Positions 18,326-27,054 of a stretch of DNA of 64,000 bases are shown here, piece by piece (within the stretch, counting starts at the first letter, position 1; the number at the start of each line of letters is the position of its first letter). The notes beneath the pieces are model-generated. The model was not told the DNA's origin, did no database searches, and worked only from the letters and a program-made list of their open reading frames with translations. Source of the stretch: Pseudonocardia endophytica. Its GTDB lineage: Bacteria; Actinomycetota; Actinomycetes; Mycobacteriales; Pseudonocardiaceae. A program made the position numbers and the translations under genes. The stretch spans positions 1,302,001 through 1,366,000 of the forward strand of contig NZ_SMFZ01000001.1 in the NCBI RefSeq assembly GCF_004339565.1. Direction: 5' to 3'.

Positions 18326-20653
18326 GTGACAGTGGGCAACCAGCGGCCCCCGGGTGGAGCATCCGATGTTCCGGTCGGACCAGGGCAGGCGCCGGAAAGC
18401 TCCGCCCGGATGGACGACGGCGGATCGACCGACGCGCCGCGGGCACCGATCCCGCCGGTGGTCCCGGCCCGGGTGACGATGGTGTCGCGCACGTCCCCGC
18501 CTGCCGTGCCGCCGAACAGCATGCCCCCGGGACGGGGCGAGCAGGCTTCCTCAGGGGCCGCCCCACCTGCGTCGGGGTACGGCCCCCCGTCCCGGATGTT
18601 CGACCCGGCCCGCCCCGCGGGGCCGGCGCGGACGCCGGAGCCGGCGGACCGGTTCACGTCGTCGCAGTTGTTCGAGCCGGTCACCCCCGTCGGCCGGCCG
18701 TCGGACCCAGCGCCGTCCACCTCGACACCGCCACCGACCGCACCGTGGATGCCGACGACCGCGACGGGGTCGTCGCCCGACGACCGTGTCGCGCCGGACC
18801 CCACTCCCCGCACACCGGTGACCGGGCGGAGCCGTCCCTCCCGGCCGGACGCCGGGCCCGGCCGCACCCCCTCCGAGGCCGGCGTCGCACCCGAGCCCTC
18901 TCGGCCCGACGCCGCGCCCGCCCACCCGCCGGCGGGCGCGGTCTCCGCGACCGGACCAGCCCGTCCCGTGATGCCGTCGACGGGCCCGCCGTCTCGCATG
19001 CAGGGTGGCGAGCCGGGCGCATCGACCGGTGCCTCGGGGCGAGCCGAGGACTCCGCGGAGGCTGACACTGCAGCCGCCGACGCCCCGGCCACCGCCGACG
19101 CTCCGGCCACTGCCCACACCTCGGCCGCCGCCGACGCTCCGGCCACCGCCGACACAGCGGCCACTGCCCACGCCCCGGCCACTGCCCACGCGGCCGGCGA
19201 CGACGACGCGACATCCCGGCCCGGGCATGCCGACGACCCCGCCACGACGGTCGGCCCGGACGGCACGGGCACCACGCCCGGCACCGGCGACACATCGGCC
19301 GCGGACGACGCGAGTCGTCCGCCCGGCGTCGGCGAGCCGACGGCCGACGATGGCGCGACGGCACGCCCGCTCCAGGCCGCACCGGTCAGCGGCGGCACTC
19401 CACGGGACGTCTCCGCCGAGCCGGCGGGGACGGTGACACCGGACAGATCCGGTACGAACACGATCGACGACACGACCGGCCCGAGCGAGTCCACGTCCGA
19501 TGTGGACCGTCCGGACGCCACGTCCGCCGGTGTGGCCGCGAACCCCTCCGCGGCCCCCTCCGCGGCCGACGACACCGCCGCCGGACCCCAGGGCACCGCG
19601 CCGCGGCACGAGGACCGGCCGAGCGCGAGTACCGACGGCATGTCCCCCACGACCGGCACCGCCACCGCCGGGCCGCCGACCGGCGCGCCGTCGCACACCG
19701 CGAACGACCCGGCCGCGTCCACTGCGGTCGACTCCGCGCCGCCGCTCGCACCGGGACGGACCCCGAGCGCGGATCCACGCCGGGGCACACCGCCTCCGGG
19801 ATGGACACCGCCGCTCGGCGACCCGGCGACGACTCCTCCGAGCACCCCGCCCCCGGGCGGCGTCCCGTCCGCCCGGCCTCCCGGTCGCGGCGGACCACCG
19901 CCCGGACGGCCCCTGCCGCCCCGGGTTCCGGCCCGGGTGTCGATGCGGTCCGACTCCCGGGCGACCGCTCCTCCCCGGCGGCCGGAGGCCTCCACGGCGA
20001 CCGGGCGGCTACGACGGCTGCCCGTCGTCCTGCTCGTGGTGGCGGTCCTCGTCGCCGGGCTCGGCTACGTCGGATACCGGCAGCTCACCGGCGGCCCGCC
20101 GGAAGGGTTCCGGACCGCGGCATCGCCGGGCTACGAGCTCGCCGTGCCCGACAGCTGGACCCCACCTGCGCCGGGAGCGCCCCCGCTGACGGTGTTCGGT
20201 GTCCCGTTCGGCACAGCGGGACAGTTCGGCGAGTACTCGTGCAAGGACGGACGGTTCCCCCGGGCGGTCGCGGCGTCCGCGCTGATCGCGGTCCCGGCGA
20301 ACGTCGGACTGGACCAGGCTGCGACGGCATTCGCCCGCGGCTCCGGAGAGGCGCTCTACCCCGACGCGGGGCCGCAGGTGGCGGTCGGGACGCCGAGCGA
20401 GCGCGAGCTGTCCACCGTGACCGGCAGCCGCGTCGAGGCGACCGTCCGCACCGACGGCTCGGGTGGCTGCCGCGCCACGGACGCGACGGTGCAGGTGCTC
20501 GTCGTGCCCCGCACGACCGCCCCCGACGGCTCGATCGGGGCTGCGGTCCTGATCGTGTCCGGTGACCTGCGCGGTGGACCGCCGCAACCTGCTCCGGTCA
20601 CCCGCGACGAGCTCGTCCGTGTCATGGACACCGCGGCCCTCTCGACGGGGTGA
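18326..20653 (+). CDS. Large Pro/Thr/Ala-rich single-pass membrane protein
   Basis: This is an unrecognised 775-residue protein. The first 560 residues are disordered and rich in Pro, Thr, Ala, Asp and Gly, with an imperfect repeat of ADAPATA / ATAHAPA near residues 250-290. One membrane helix follows (LPVVLLVVAVLVAGLGYVGY, about 567-586), then a C-terminal domain of about 190 residues with GYELAVPDSWTPPAPG and two Cys (YSCKDG, GGCRATD) that could pair outside the cell. The topology is probably cytoplasmic N-terminus and extracytoplasmic C-terminus. GTG 18326 has TACTCT (18313-18318) 7 nt upstream, suggesting a leaderless mRNA. A cell-envelope or division role is possible but not shown. Confidence 0.75.
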   Translation: MTVGNQRPPGGASDVPVGPGQAPESSARMDDGGSTDAPRAPIPPVVPARVTMVSRTSPPAVPPNSMPPGRGEQASSGAAPPASGYGPPSRMFDPARPAGPARTPEPADRFTSSQLFEPVTPVGRPSDPAPSTSTPPPTAPWMPTTATGSSPDDRVAPDPTPRTPVTGRSRPSRPDAGPGRTPSEAGVAPEPSRPDAAPAHPPAGAVSATGPARPVMPSTGPPSRMQGGEPGASTGASGRAEDSAEADTAAADAPATADAPATAHTSAAADAPATADTAATAHAPATAHAAGDDDATSRPGHADDPATTVGPDGTGTTPGTGDTSAADDASRPPGVGEPTADDGATARPLQAAPVSGGTPRDVSAEPAGTVTPDRSGTNTIDDTTGPSESTSDVDRPDATSAGVAANPSAAPSAADDTAAGPQGTAPRHEDRPSASTDGMSPTTGTATAGPPTGAPSHTANDPAASTAVDSAPPLAPGRTPSADPRRGTPPPGWTPPLGDPATTPPSTPPPGGVPSARPPGRGGPPPGRPLPPRVPARVSMRSDSRATAPPRRPEASTATGRLRRLPVVLLVVAVLVAGLGYVGYRQLTGGPPEGFRTAASPGYELAVPDSWTPPAPGAPPLTVFGVPFGTAGQFGEYSCKDGRFPRAVAASALIAVPANVGLDQAATAFARGSGEALYPDAGPQVAVGTPSERELSTVTGSRVEATVRTDGSGGCRATDATVQVLVVPRTTAPDGSIGAAVLIVSGDLRGGPPQPAPVTRDELVRVMDTAALSTG

Positions 20654-20730
20654 TCTGACGGGCGACCGTCGGCGAGGGAACAGATACCGCGGGTTCTCAC
20701 TCTCAGCAGCGACGCGCTCGTAACTCGCAC

Positions 20731-20749
20731 GTCGAAGGCCGGTTTCGAC
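20731..20749 (+). terminator. Hairpin downstream of the Pro/Thr-rich membrane protein
   Basis: The inverted repeat GTCGAA and TTCGAC with a 7-nt loop is flanked by a further pairable TCGCAC and GTGCGA-like pair. It lies about 80 nt past the membrane-protein stop. No T-run follows, as is usual for high-GC actinobacteria, so its terminator role is only inferred. Confidence 0.3.
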
Positions 20750-20928
20750 GGCGGCGTGTGCGATCGGTGAGGCATCCGCCGGGCACGCAACCGCGGGCGC
20801 CGACTACATGCCGGGGCGGCAAGGCACGCAGACGGGACGGCTGTGGCCACTACGGCGGCCGGGATCGACTCGCACTACACCGCGAGGTCACGGTCGCGGC
20901 CACAGCGACGCAGCTCAACCGCGCAGTA

Positions 20929-21062
20929 GCTCGGCGGCTCGGCGGCTCGGCGGCTCGGCGGCTCGGCGGCTCGGCGGCTCGGCGGCTCGACGGCTCGACG
21001 GCTCGACGGCTCGACGGCTCGGCGGCTCGGCGGCTCGGCGGCTCGGCGGCTCGGCGGCTCGG
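20929..21062. repeat. Octanucleotide tandem repeat (GCTCGRCG)16
   Basis: Sixteen head-to-tail 8-bp units plus a partial one are present. Seven are GCTCGGCG (from 20929), four are GCTCGACG (20985-21016) and five are GCTCGGCG again (21017-21056). The block of A variants in the middle suggests slippage or unequal exchange. It lies 170-300 bp upstream of the HNH gene and outside its core promoter. Length variation between isolates would be expected. Confidence 0.95.
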
Positions 21063-21203
21063 ACCAGTCGAGCCGATCCGGGGCTACGGAGTGCGCATGC
21101 GACACGGCCACGGAGCCGGGACCGGGCTGCGGTGGCGCGCCGCCGCTTGCGCACCCCGATGCGCAAGCCCTAGGGGGTTGGTGCGCAGCTCAAGGCCTTG
21201 TTT

Positions 21204-21219
21204 TCGAACATACGTTCTA
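21204..21219 (+). promoter_or_regulatory. LexA (SOS) box upstream of the HNH gene
   Basis: TCGAACATACGTTCTA matches the actinobacterial SOS box TCGAAC-N4-GTTCGA in 15 of 16 fixed or free positions (the penultimate base differs). It lies 14 bp before the start codon of a 13E12/DUF222 HNH gene, between a TTGTTT-like -35 (21198-21203) and TAGTAT (21218-21223), so bound LexA would block transcription. LexA control of 13E12-family genes is known in mycobacteria. Confidence 0.85.
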
Positions 21220-21232
21220 GTATCGTCGGAGT

Positions 21233-22582
21233 ATGACCGCAGTCGCCGACCACGACAGCTCGGGTCCCACCCCGAGCATCGGCGCCCGCGCCCAGTCCGC
21301 TCTGGCGACCATCCGAGCCGGGATCGACGAGCTCGTCCGGTCCTGCACGGCACCCGAGCCGACCAGCCGAGCTGCACTGATCGACGAGATCGGCGCACTC
21401 GAAGCACTCAAGAGCAGCCTCGACGCCGTCCAGGCCGAGAAGACACTGCTGTTCGCCCGCGCCGAGGCCGCACACCAGATCCACCGCGGACTGACCGAGC
21501 CGGAGAAGATCCAGCGCACGATCGCCGCTCAGGTGGGGCTCGTCTGCCGCGTGTCACCGACCGAGGGACGGACAAGAGTGCGGGTCGCCCGCGATCTGCA
21601 CGAGGGCCTCGACCACATCCGCAGCCTCGGTCACGCCGGTGACCTGTCCGCGCACAAGATCCGCGCCATCGTTGCCGAGACCTCCCACCTCGACCGCACC
21701 GAACGCTCCGAAGTGGATCGGCTCCTGCGCGCCGACGGCGTCAACGGCCGCGACGGGCGCGGCGTCGGGAAACTACGCGAACTCGCGAAACGGCTCGCCA
21801 CGCAGGTCGCGCCCGGGAAGTTCCGGGCCCGCTGCGCCGCCGCCCGCACCGGACGACGGGTCACCCTGCGCCCCGCCGCCGACGGCATGACCGACCTGAC
21901 CGCCCACCTGCCCGCAGAACAGGGCGCCGCCTGCCTGGCCGCCCTGCAGAAGGCGTTCACCGAGATCTCCGTCGACCCGGCACCACTGACGCGCTCGCGT
22001 GGGCAGGTCATGGCGGACACTCTCGTCGAACGCCTCACCGGCCAAACCCACGCCGACGACGTCAACATCGAGATCCAGATCGTCGTACCGATCCAGGCGC
22101 TGATCGACCCCGACAGCCCACTCCCGGCCGAGATCCCCGGATGCGGACCCGTCCCAGCCGATCTCATCACCACCACGACAGGCAAGAAGGCCTGGCGCAG
22201 GCTCCTCACGACGGCCGGGATCGTGATCGGCGGCGACTCCCGACGCCGGCAGTTCACCGGATTCCTCGCCGAACTCATCCGAGCCCGGGACCGATGGCGC
22301 TGCACCGAGGCCTACTGCGACGCACCCGCCCGCGAGATCGACCACATCATCCGGTCCGCCGACGGCGGACCCACCACGTTCGACCTCGGCCGCGGCACCT
22401 GCCAGTTCCACAACCTGCTGCGCGAGCTGCCGGACTGGCAGGTGGAGCGGGTCGAGGAGGGCGTGCTGACCACCACCCCGACCGGACACACCCACCTCTA
22501 CCGCATCCCACGGGCAGAAGCCGGCCCGACTACAGCGGCACCGCCAGGGACGCCGTGTAGCCGGCGGAGACGGTGCCGGTGA
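21233..22582 (+). CDS. HNH endonuclease-like protein, DUF222 / 13E12 repeat family
   Basis: This 449-residue protein has the DUF222 helical domain (about 40-300) and a C-terminal HNH domain (RDRWRCTEAYCDAPAREIDH, then GTCQFHNLLR). It includes CX4C-type Cys, the DH catalytic His and the terminal HN. Nuclease activity is inferred and the cellular role is not established; the LexA box points to DNA-damage induction. The last 18 residues (PPGTPCSRRRRCR-like) overlap the convergent dioxygenase gene by 53 nt and look unlike the family, so an ancestral stop may have been lost. Confidence 0.88.
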   Translation: MTAVADHDSSGPTPSIGARAQSALATIRAGIDELVRSCTAPEPTSRAALIDEIGALEALKSSLDAVQAEKTLLFARAEAAHQIHRGLTEPEKIQRTIAAQVGLVCRVSPTEGRTRVRVARDLHEGLDHIRSLGHAGDLSAHKIRAIVAETSHLDRTERSEVDRLLRADGVNGRDGRGVGKLRELAKRLATQVAPGKFRARCAAARTGRRVTLRPAADGMTDLTAHLPAEQGAACLAALQKAFTEISVDPAPLTRSRGQVMADTLVERLTGQTHADDVNIEIQIVVPIQALIDPDSPLPAEIPGCGPVPADLITTTTGKKAWRRLLTTAGIVIGGDSRRRQFTGFLAELIRARDRWRCTEAYCDAPAREIDHIIRSADGGPTTFDLGRGTCQFHNLLRELPDWQVERVEEGVLTTTPTGHTHLYRIPRAEAGPTTAAPPGTPCSRRRRCR

Positions 22583-23324
22583 CGGTCGCGACCTGGAGAT
22601 CGTGGCCGTCGGAGAACACCATGTCCGAGTCAAGGCTGACGCGGGACAGATTGCGGACGCTCTGCTCGTACCCGGGCGTGGCGTACACGGTGTCGCACAT
22701 GTCCTTCGGCAGGGCGAGTTGCGTCGTGCGGACGGCGTTGCCCGAGCTCGTCGCGTCCGCCGGGGACGAGTAGACCTCGACGTGCACGTGTGGCCACCGG
22801 CCGTCGTAGCAGGCCGGCACGATGCTCTGGAACTCCAGCTTCCCTGCGGAGTCCGCGACCTGCACGCCGCGCAGGTAGTTCACGTCCTCCAGCCCGTCGG
22901 CGTAGAGCGAGTAGTTGCCGTCGCGGTCGCACTGCCACGCGTAGACGGCCGCGCCGGCCATCGGCGCGCCGCCGCGGGTCAGCGTGAGCGCGATCGTCAT
23001 CGGCACGCCCTCGGCCGTCGCCGCCGTCCCGCCGAAGCTCGACCGGATGTCGCGGCGGACGACACCGGCGTCGTCGAGCACGTTGGGCCCGTTCGAGCCG
23101 TCCCCGGGGTAGGGGCCGGCCGTCTCGGACGGGATCGTCCCGGCGGCGACCTGTTCGCCGCCGCCGGCTCCCCCACCGCCGGGCGGCTGTCCGGGACCGG
23201 AGCACCCGGCCACGGCGACCGCGCCGGCTCCGCCCAGCAGGGCGAGGAACCGGCGCCGCCCGAGCAGGCGCGGCAGGTCCCGGGAGATGCCGCCGAAGTC
23301 GTCGTGCGGGTGTCGGGTGCTCAT
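22530..23324 (-). CDS. Tat-exported intradiol ring-cleavage dioxygenase-like lipoprotein
   Basis: This 264-residue protein has a twin-arginine signal (GRRRFLALLGGAGAVAVAGC) with a lipobox Cys at residue 41. A protocatechuate-3,4-dioxygenase-type beta-sandwich follows. Iron-ligand motifs are visible: ETAGPYPG, VNYLRGVQ and YDGRWPHVHVEVY, which supplies a Tyr and two His. Cytosolic intradiol enzymes act on catechols. The exported lipoprotein group has unknown substrates, possibly plant or lignin-derived catechols. Its 3' end overlaps the HNH gene tail. It follows proS by 66 nt on the same strand. Confidence 0.88.
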   Translation of the reverse strand: MSTRHPHDDFGGISRDLPRLLGRRRFLALLGGAGAVAVAGCSGPGQPPGGGGAGGGEQVAAGTIPSETAGPYPGDGSNGPNVLDDAGVVRRDIRSSFGGTAATAEGVPMTIALTLTRGGAPMAGAAVYAWQCDRDGNYSLYADGLEDVNYLRGVQVADSAGKLEFQSIVPACYDGRWPHVHVEVYSSPADATSSGNAVRTTQLALPKDMCDTVYATPGYEQSVRNLSRVSLDSDMVFSDGHDLQVATVTGTVSAGYTASLAVPL

Positions 23325-23390
23325 GTCACCCAGCGTCCCGGGCGTCCCGCGGCGACCGCTGTGCCCGGTCTGTGCGGATCCTGTGAACGC

Positions 23391-25136
23391 TCAGCCGCGG
23401 ACCAGCCCGGCCAGATGCGCCGCGGCGCCCTCGCGCGGGATCTCGGTCCGCTCGCCGGAGGCACGGTCCTTGACCTCGATCGTCCCGGATGCGAGCCCGC
23501 GACCGACCACGACGATCGTCGGGACCCCGACGAGCTCGGCGTCGGCGAACTTGACGCCCGGAGACGCCTTGCGGTCGTCGAGCAGCACCGACAGGCCCTG
23601 TGCGTCCAGCTCGGCGGCCAGCTCCTCGCCGCCCGCGATCAGCTCGTCGTTCTTCCCCGCGACGACGACGTGCAGGTCGAACGGCGACACCGTGCGCGGC
23701 CAGACCAGCCCGGAGTCGTCGTGGGTCTGCTCGGCGATGGCGGCGACCAGCCGGGACACGCCGATCCCGTAGGAGCCCATCGTGATCCGGATCGGCTTCG
23801 AGTCCGGCCCCAGCGCGTCGAGCGAGAACGCGTCCGCGTACTTGCGGCCGAGCTGGAAGATGTGCCCGATCTCCATGCCACGGGCGGCCTCGAGCACACC
23901 GCTTCCGTCCGGCGACGGGTCGCCCGCGCGCACCTCGGCGGCCTCGATCGTGCCGTCCGGAGTGAAGTCCCGGCCCGCGACGAGGTCGACGACGTGGTGG
24001 TCGGCCTTGTCCGCACCGGTCACCCACGCCGTGCCGGTCACGATCCGCGGGTCGACGAGGAACCGGACGCCGTTGGCGGCCAGCGCACCGGGTCCGATGT
24101 AGCCCTTGGTGAGGAACGCGTTGCGGGCGAAGTCGGACTCCTCCAGCAGCGCGACCTCGGCCGGGTCCAGCGACGCCTCGAGCCGCTTCATGTCGACCTC
24201 GCGGTCGCCGGGCACGCCGACGCCGAGCAGCTCCCAGTCCTTCTGACCGGGCTGCCGGATCTTGACCATGACGTTCTTCAGCGTGTCCGCCGCGGTGAAC
24301 GTCCGGTCGGCGGTGTGCGCGTTGAGGAAGTCGACGAGCGTCTCGATCGTCGGTGTGTCCGGCGTGTGGTGGACCTGCGCGGCCGGGAGCCCGTCCAGCG
24401 GCAGGGCGGGCGGCGCCGGCGTCGTGACCGCCTCGACGTTCGCCGCGTACCCGCCGGGCGCGCGCACGTAGGTGTCCTCGCCCGTGTCGGACACGGCGAG
24501 GAACTCCTCGGACGCCGACCCGCCCATCGCGCCGGACGTCGCCTTCACGATCACGTACTCGAGGTCGAGCCGGTCGAAGATCCGCACATAGGTGGCGCGG
24601 TGGTTCGCGTAGGACTCGGACAGGCCCTCGTCGGTGAGGTCGAACGAGTACGAGTCCTTCATCACGAACTCGCGTCCGCGCAGGATGCCGGCGCGGGGCC
24701 GCTCCTCGTCCCGGTACTTCGTCTGGATCTGGTACAGCGTGACCGGGAAGTCCTTGTACGACGAGTACTCGCCCTTCACCGCGAGCGTGAACAGCTCCTC
24801 GTGGGTGGGGCCGAGCAGGTAGTCGTTGCCCTTGCGGTCCTTCATCCGGAAGATCGCCGGGCCGTACTCGGTCCACCGGTTCGTCGCCTCGTACGGCTCG
24901 CGGGGCAGCAGCGCCGGGAAGAGGATCTCCTGGCCGCCCATGGCGTCCATCTCCTCGCGCACCACGTTCTCGACCCGTCGGAGCACCTTCAGGCCCAGCG
25001 GCAGCCAGGAGTAGACGCCCGGGGCGACGCGACGGACGTAGCCGGCGCGGACCAGCAGCTTGTGGCTGGGCACCTCCGCGTCGGCCGGGTCCTCGCGCAG
25101 GGTGCGAAGGAACAGCGACGACATCCGGGTGAACAC
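23391..25136 (-). CDS. proS: Prolyl-tRNA synthetase, bacterial type with editing domain
   Basis: This class II synthetase charges tRNA-Pro. The 581-residue protein has motif 1 near [20 protein letters not shown], then TNRWTEYGP and GPTHEELFT. Motif 2 includes [24 protein letters not shown]. The INS editing domain lies mid-protein (about 225-390), followed by motif 3 ([10 protein letters not shown]) and the anticodon-binding domain. GTG 25136 ([21 protein letters not shown]) matches family length. TACCCT lies 7 nt upstream with no Shine-Dalgarno, supporting a leaderless start. An in-frame start at 25196 is less likely. Confidence 0.96.
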   Translation of the reverse strand: MFTRMSSLFLRTLREDPADAEVPSHKLLVRAGYVRRVAPGVYSWLPLGLKVLRRVENVVREEMDAMGGQEILFPALLPREPYEATNRWTEYGPAIFRMKDRKGNDYLLGPTHEELFTLAVKGEYSSYKDFPVTLYQIQTKYRDEERPRAGILRGREFVMKDSYSFDLTDEGLSESYANHRATYVRIFDRLDLEYVIVKATSGAMGGSASEEFLAVSDTGEDTYVRAPGGYAANVEAVTTPAPPALPLDGLPAAQVHHTPDTPTIETLVDFLNAHTADRTFTAADTLKNVMVKIRQPGQKDWELLGVGVPGDREVDMKRLEASLDPAEVALLEESDFARNAFLTKGYIGPGALAANGVRFLVDPRIVTGTAWVTGADKADHHVVDLVAGRDFTPDGTIEAAEVRAGDPSPDGSGVLEAARGMEIGHIFQLGRKYADAFSLDALGPDSKPIRITMGSYGIGVSRLVAAIAEQTHDDSGLVWPRTVSPFDLHVVVAGKNDELIAGGEELAAELDAQGLSVLLDDRKASPGVKFADAELVGVPTIVVVGRGLASGTIEVKDRASGERTEIPREGAAAHLAGLVRG

Positions 25137-25219
25137 GCTCGGAAGGGTAGCGAGCACACTGCGCGCGACACCTCCGGGTTCTCGGAATGCGTGCACGCGT
25201 CGCCGGGGTTCGTGTCGAC

Positions 25220-25642
25220 ATGAGCTTCGATCCGCACGATCTGCTGGCCGAGTCCCGTCTCGGCGTTCTCGCGACGCTCAAGTCCGACGGACGGCCGCAG
25301 CTGTCCCCGGTCACCCCGTTCTACGACCGCGACGCCGGCACGATCCAGGTCTCGATGACCGAGGGCCGCGCGAAGACCGCGAACCTGCGCCGCGACCCGC
25401 GCACCGCGCTCGAGGTCACGAGCTCCGACGGGTGGGGCTGGGCCACCGCCGAGGGCACGGCCGAGCTCGTCGGACCAGGCGACTCGCCGGACTCGCCGGA
25501 GGTCGACGCGCTCGTCGCGTACTACCGGGCCGCGGCGGGCGAGCACCCCGACTGGGACGAGTACCGGGCCACCATGGTCGCCGACCGCCGCGTGCTGATG
25601 ACGCTGCGGGTGTCCCGGGTGTACGGCGAGCGGGTCCGCTGA
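25220..25642 (+). CDS. PPOX-class F420-dependent oxidoreductase
   Basis: This 140-residue split-barrel flavoprotein resembles the Rv1155 group. It has [21 protein letters not shown], the cofactor-phosphate region [12 protein letters not shown] and a C-terminal [13 protein letters not shown]. Family members use F420 or FMN to reduce varied substrates; the physiological substrate here is unknown. ATG 25220 is preferred over GTG/ATG 25187 because the conserved domain begins there. It is divergent from proS, with an 83-bp shared upstream region. Confidence 0.85.
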   Translation: MSFDPHDLLAESRLGVLATLKSDGRPQLSPVTPFYDRDAGTIQVSMTEGRAKTANLRRDPRTALEVTSSDGWGWATAEGTAELVGPGDSPDSPEVDALVAYYRAAAGEHPDWDEYRATMVADRRVLMTLRVSRVYGERVR

Positions 25643-25660
25643 GGCGCGACCGGTACCGCC

Positions 25661-26965
25661 TCAGCCCCGGACCGGCTTCATCAGGACGGTCGGGCGCGCG
25701 CTGGCCGTCCAGTCGTCGGTGTCCCAGAACGCACTGCGCCCGTCCCGGAACGCGTCGCGACGCGCCTGCCAGCGTCCGGGGATCCTGTCCGGGACGACCG
25801 GACCGGTCGGCGGCCCGGCGAGGTCGGTGCCCACTCCGGAGAGCACGGGCTCCGGCGGCATCCGGCCCGCCGCTTGCAGCCGGTGCCGCCCGGTCTCCGT
25901 CGTGGGCAGCACCGCGGGCGTCCACACCGGGGAAGGCTCGGGCGCCGGAGCCGGCGTCGGGGCGGGCCGGTGGGCGAGGAAGCGGGGCAGCGCGAACAGC
26001 CACGACGCTCCGGCCCATCGCAGCGCCTCGGTGCCCAGCAGCGTGAAGCCGGTGACCAGCACGGCGAGGATCGGCGGCACGACCCAGCCGACCGTCTGCG
26101 GCAGCGGGAGGTGCCGGGTCACGGCCACCACGGCGGACACGACGAGCACGTTCGTCAGGTAGACCGGCAGCGTGTTGCGCCCGAGCACGACCAGTGGCAT
26201 GAACAGCCGGAAGCGGCTGAGGTGGCCGGCGAGCAGCACGCCGAACGTCACGGCGACGACGTTGAGCAGGAACGCCACGCCGAACACCTCGCGCAGGCCC
26301 AGGGCCACCGATGCGCCCGCCGTCAGCCCGCACAGGGCGCCGCCGCCGACGCACAGCAGCAGCGAGCTCCGCTCGGCCACGGTCTCCACGACCGTCCGGA
26401 CGTGCACGCCGAGCAGGAAGAAGAACAGGTACCGGGCCATGAACGTCCAGGCGAAGCTCTCGAACGTGAGCATCCCGGCCCCGACCGCGGCGCACAGCAC
26501 GCCGGACACGACGAGCTGCGCCCACGCCGGGGTACGGCGGACGAGCTTCCCGACGATCGAGAACACGGCCAGCGCGTAGAGGAACCACATCGCCGGTCCG
26601 GGCAGCAGTGCCTCCCAGGCGACGTCGACCCAGGTCAGCGGCGAGTCCGGCGGCAGAACGTCGGCGGGCAGGACCCACATGAAGACGATCGACTGCAGGA
26701 TCGTCCACAGCACGAACAGGTACAGGAAGAACGCGACGCGCTTGTGCAGCAGCGTCCGCCACGACGCGGCCAGCGGGGCCGCGGCGAACAGGCCCGACGC
26801 CAGGAAGAACAGCGGCATCCGCAGCGAGGCCATCGCGGAGTTCACGGCCGACACCGGCCCGGGGATCAACCCGTGTGGCTCCATGAGGATCACCACGTGG
26901 TGCAGGACCACCAGCAGGATGGACATGCCTTTCGCGGCGTCCACCCAGTCGATCCGAGATTTCAT
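25661..26965 (-). CDS. Acyltransferase-3 family membrane protein (copy 1)
   Basis: This 434-residue OafA-like transmembrane acyltransferase has about ten helices (residues 1-350). It opens with RIDWVDAAKGMSILLVVLHHVV, containing the conserved His of the family, and has the SLRMPLFFLASGLF and LFFFLLGVHVR segments. A Pro-rich hydrophilic tail of about 90 residues with no known domain follows. Members O-acylate sugars, peptidoglycan, lipids or antibiotics; the acceptor here is unknown. It is a tandem paralogue of the next gene, and the pair shows about half identity over the membrane region by eye. ATG 26965 starts the conserved region. Confidence 0.88.
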   Translation of the reverse strand: MKSRIDWVDAAKGMSILLVVLHHVVILMEPHGLIPGPVSAVNSAMASLRMPLFFLASGLFAAAPLAASWRTLLHKRVAFFLYLFVLWTILQSIVFMWVLPADVLPPDSPLTWVDVAWEALLPGPAMWFLYALAVFSIVGKLVRRTPAWAQLVVSGVLCAAVGAGMLTFESFAWTFMARYLFFFLLGVHVRTVVETVAERSSLLLCVGGGALCGLTAGASVALGLREVFGVAFLLNVVAVTFGVLLAGHLSRFRLFMPLVVLGRNTLPVYLTNVLVVSAVVAVTRHLPLPQTVGWVVPPILAVLVTGFTLLGTEALRWAGASWLFALPRFLAHRPAPTPAPAPEPSPVWTPAVLPTTETGRHRLQAAGRMPPEPVLSGVGTDLAGPPTGPVVPDRIPGRWQARRDAFRDGRSAFWDTDDWTASARPTVLMKPVRG

Positions 26966-27054
26966 GTGGGGAGCGTCCAAACGGTGGCAACTAGGACCGG
27001 CTGAACGTACGAGAGCGACTCTGTGATTTCCCTGAGAAAGCGTGACACGCGAGC

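Larger units (their letters stand above)
20654..21232. other. 579-bp intergenic region with hairpin, octamer repeat and LexA-boxed promoter
   Basis: No convincing gene was found between the membrane-protein stop and the HNH gene. The interval holds a hairpin (20731-20749), a 16-unit GCTCGGCG repeat (20929-21056) and a LexA box (21204-21219). Reading frames through the repeat on both strands code only for periodic Ala-Arg-Arg-Leu or Pro-Ser-Arg-Arg peptides and look like composition artefacts. Confidence 0.6.

Noticed and set aside
20929-21062. Possible CRISPR array
   Set aside because: The units are only 8 bp and directly adjacent with no spacers, so this is a simple tandem repeat.
22602-25223. 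An 873-codon plus-strand frame opposite proS and the dioxygenase
   Set aside because: Both minus-strand genes have complete family motifs. The plus-strand product is low-complexity and spans two genes.
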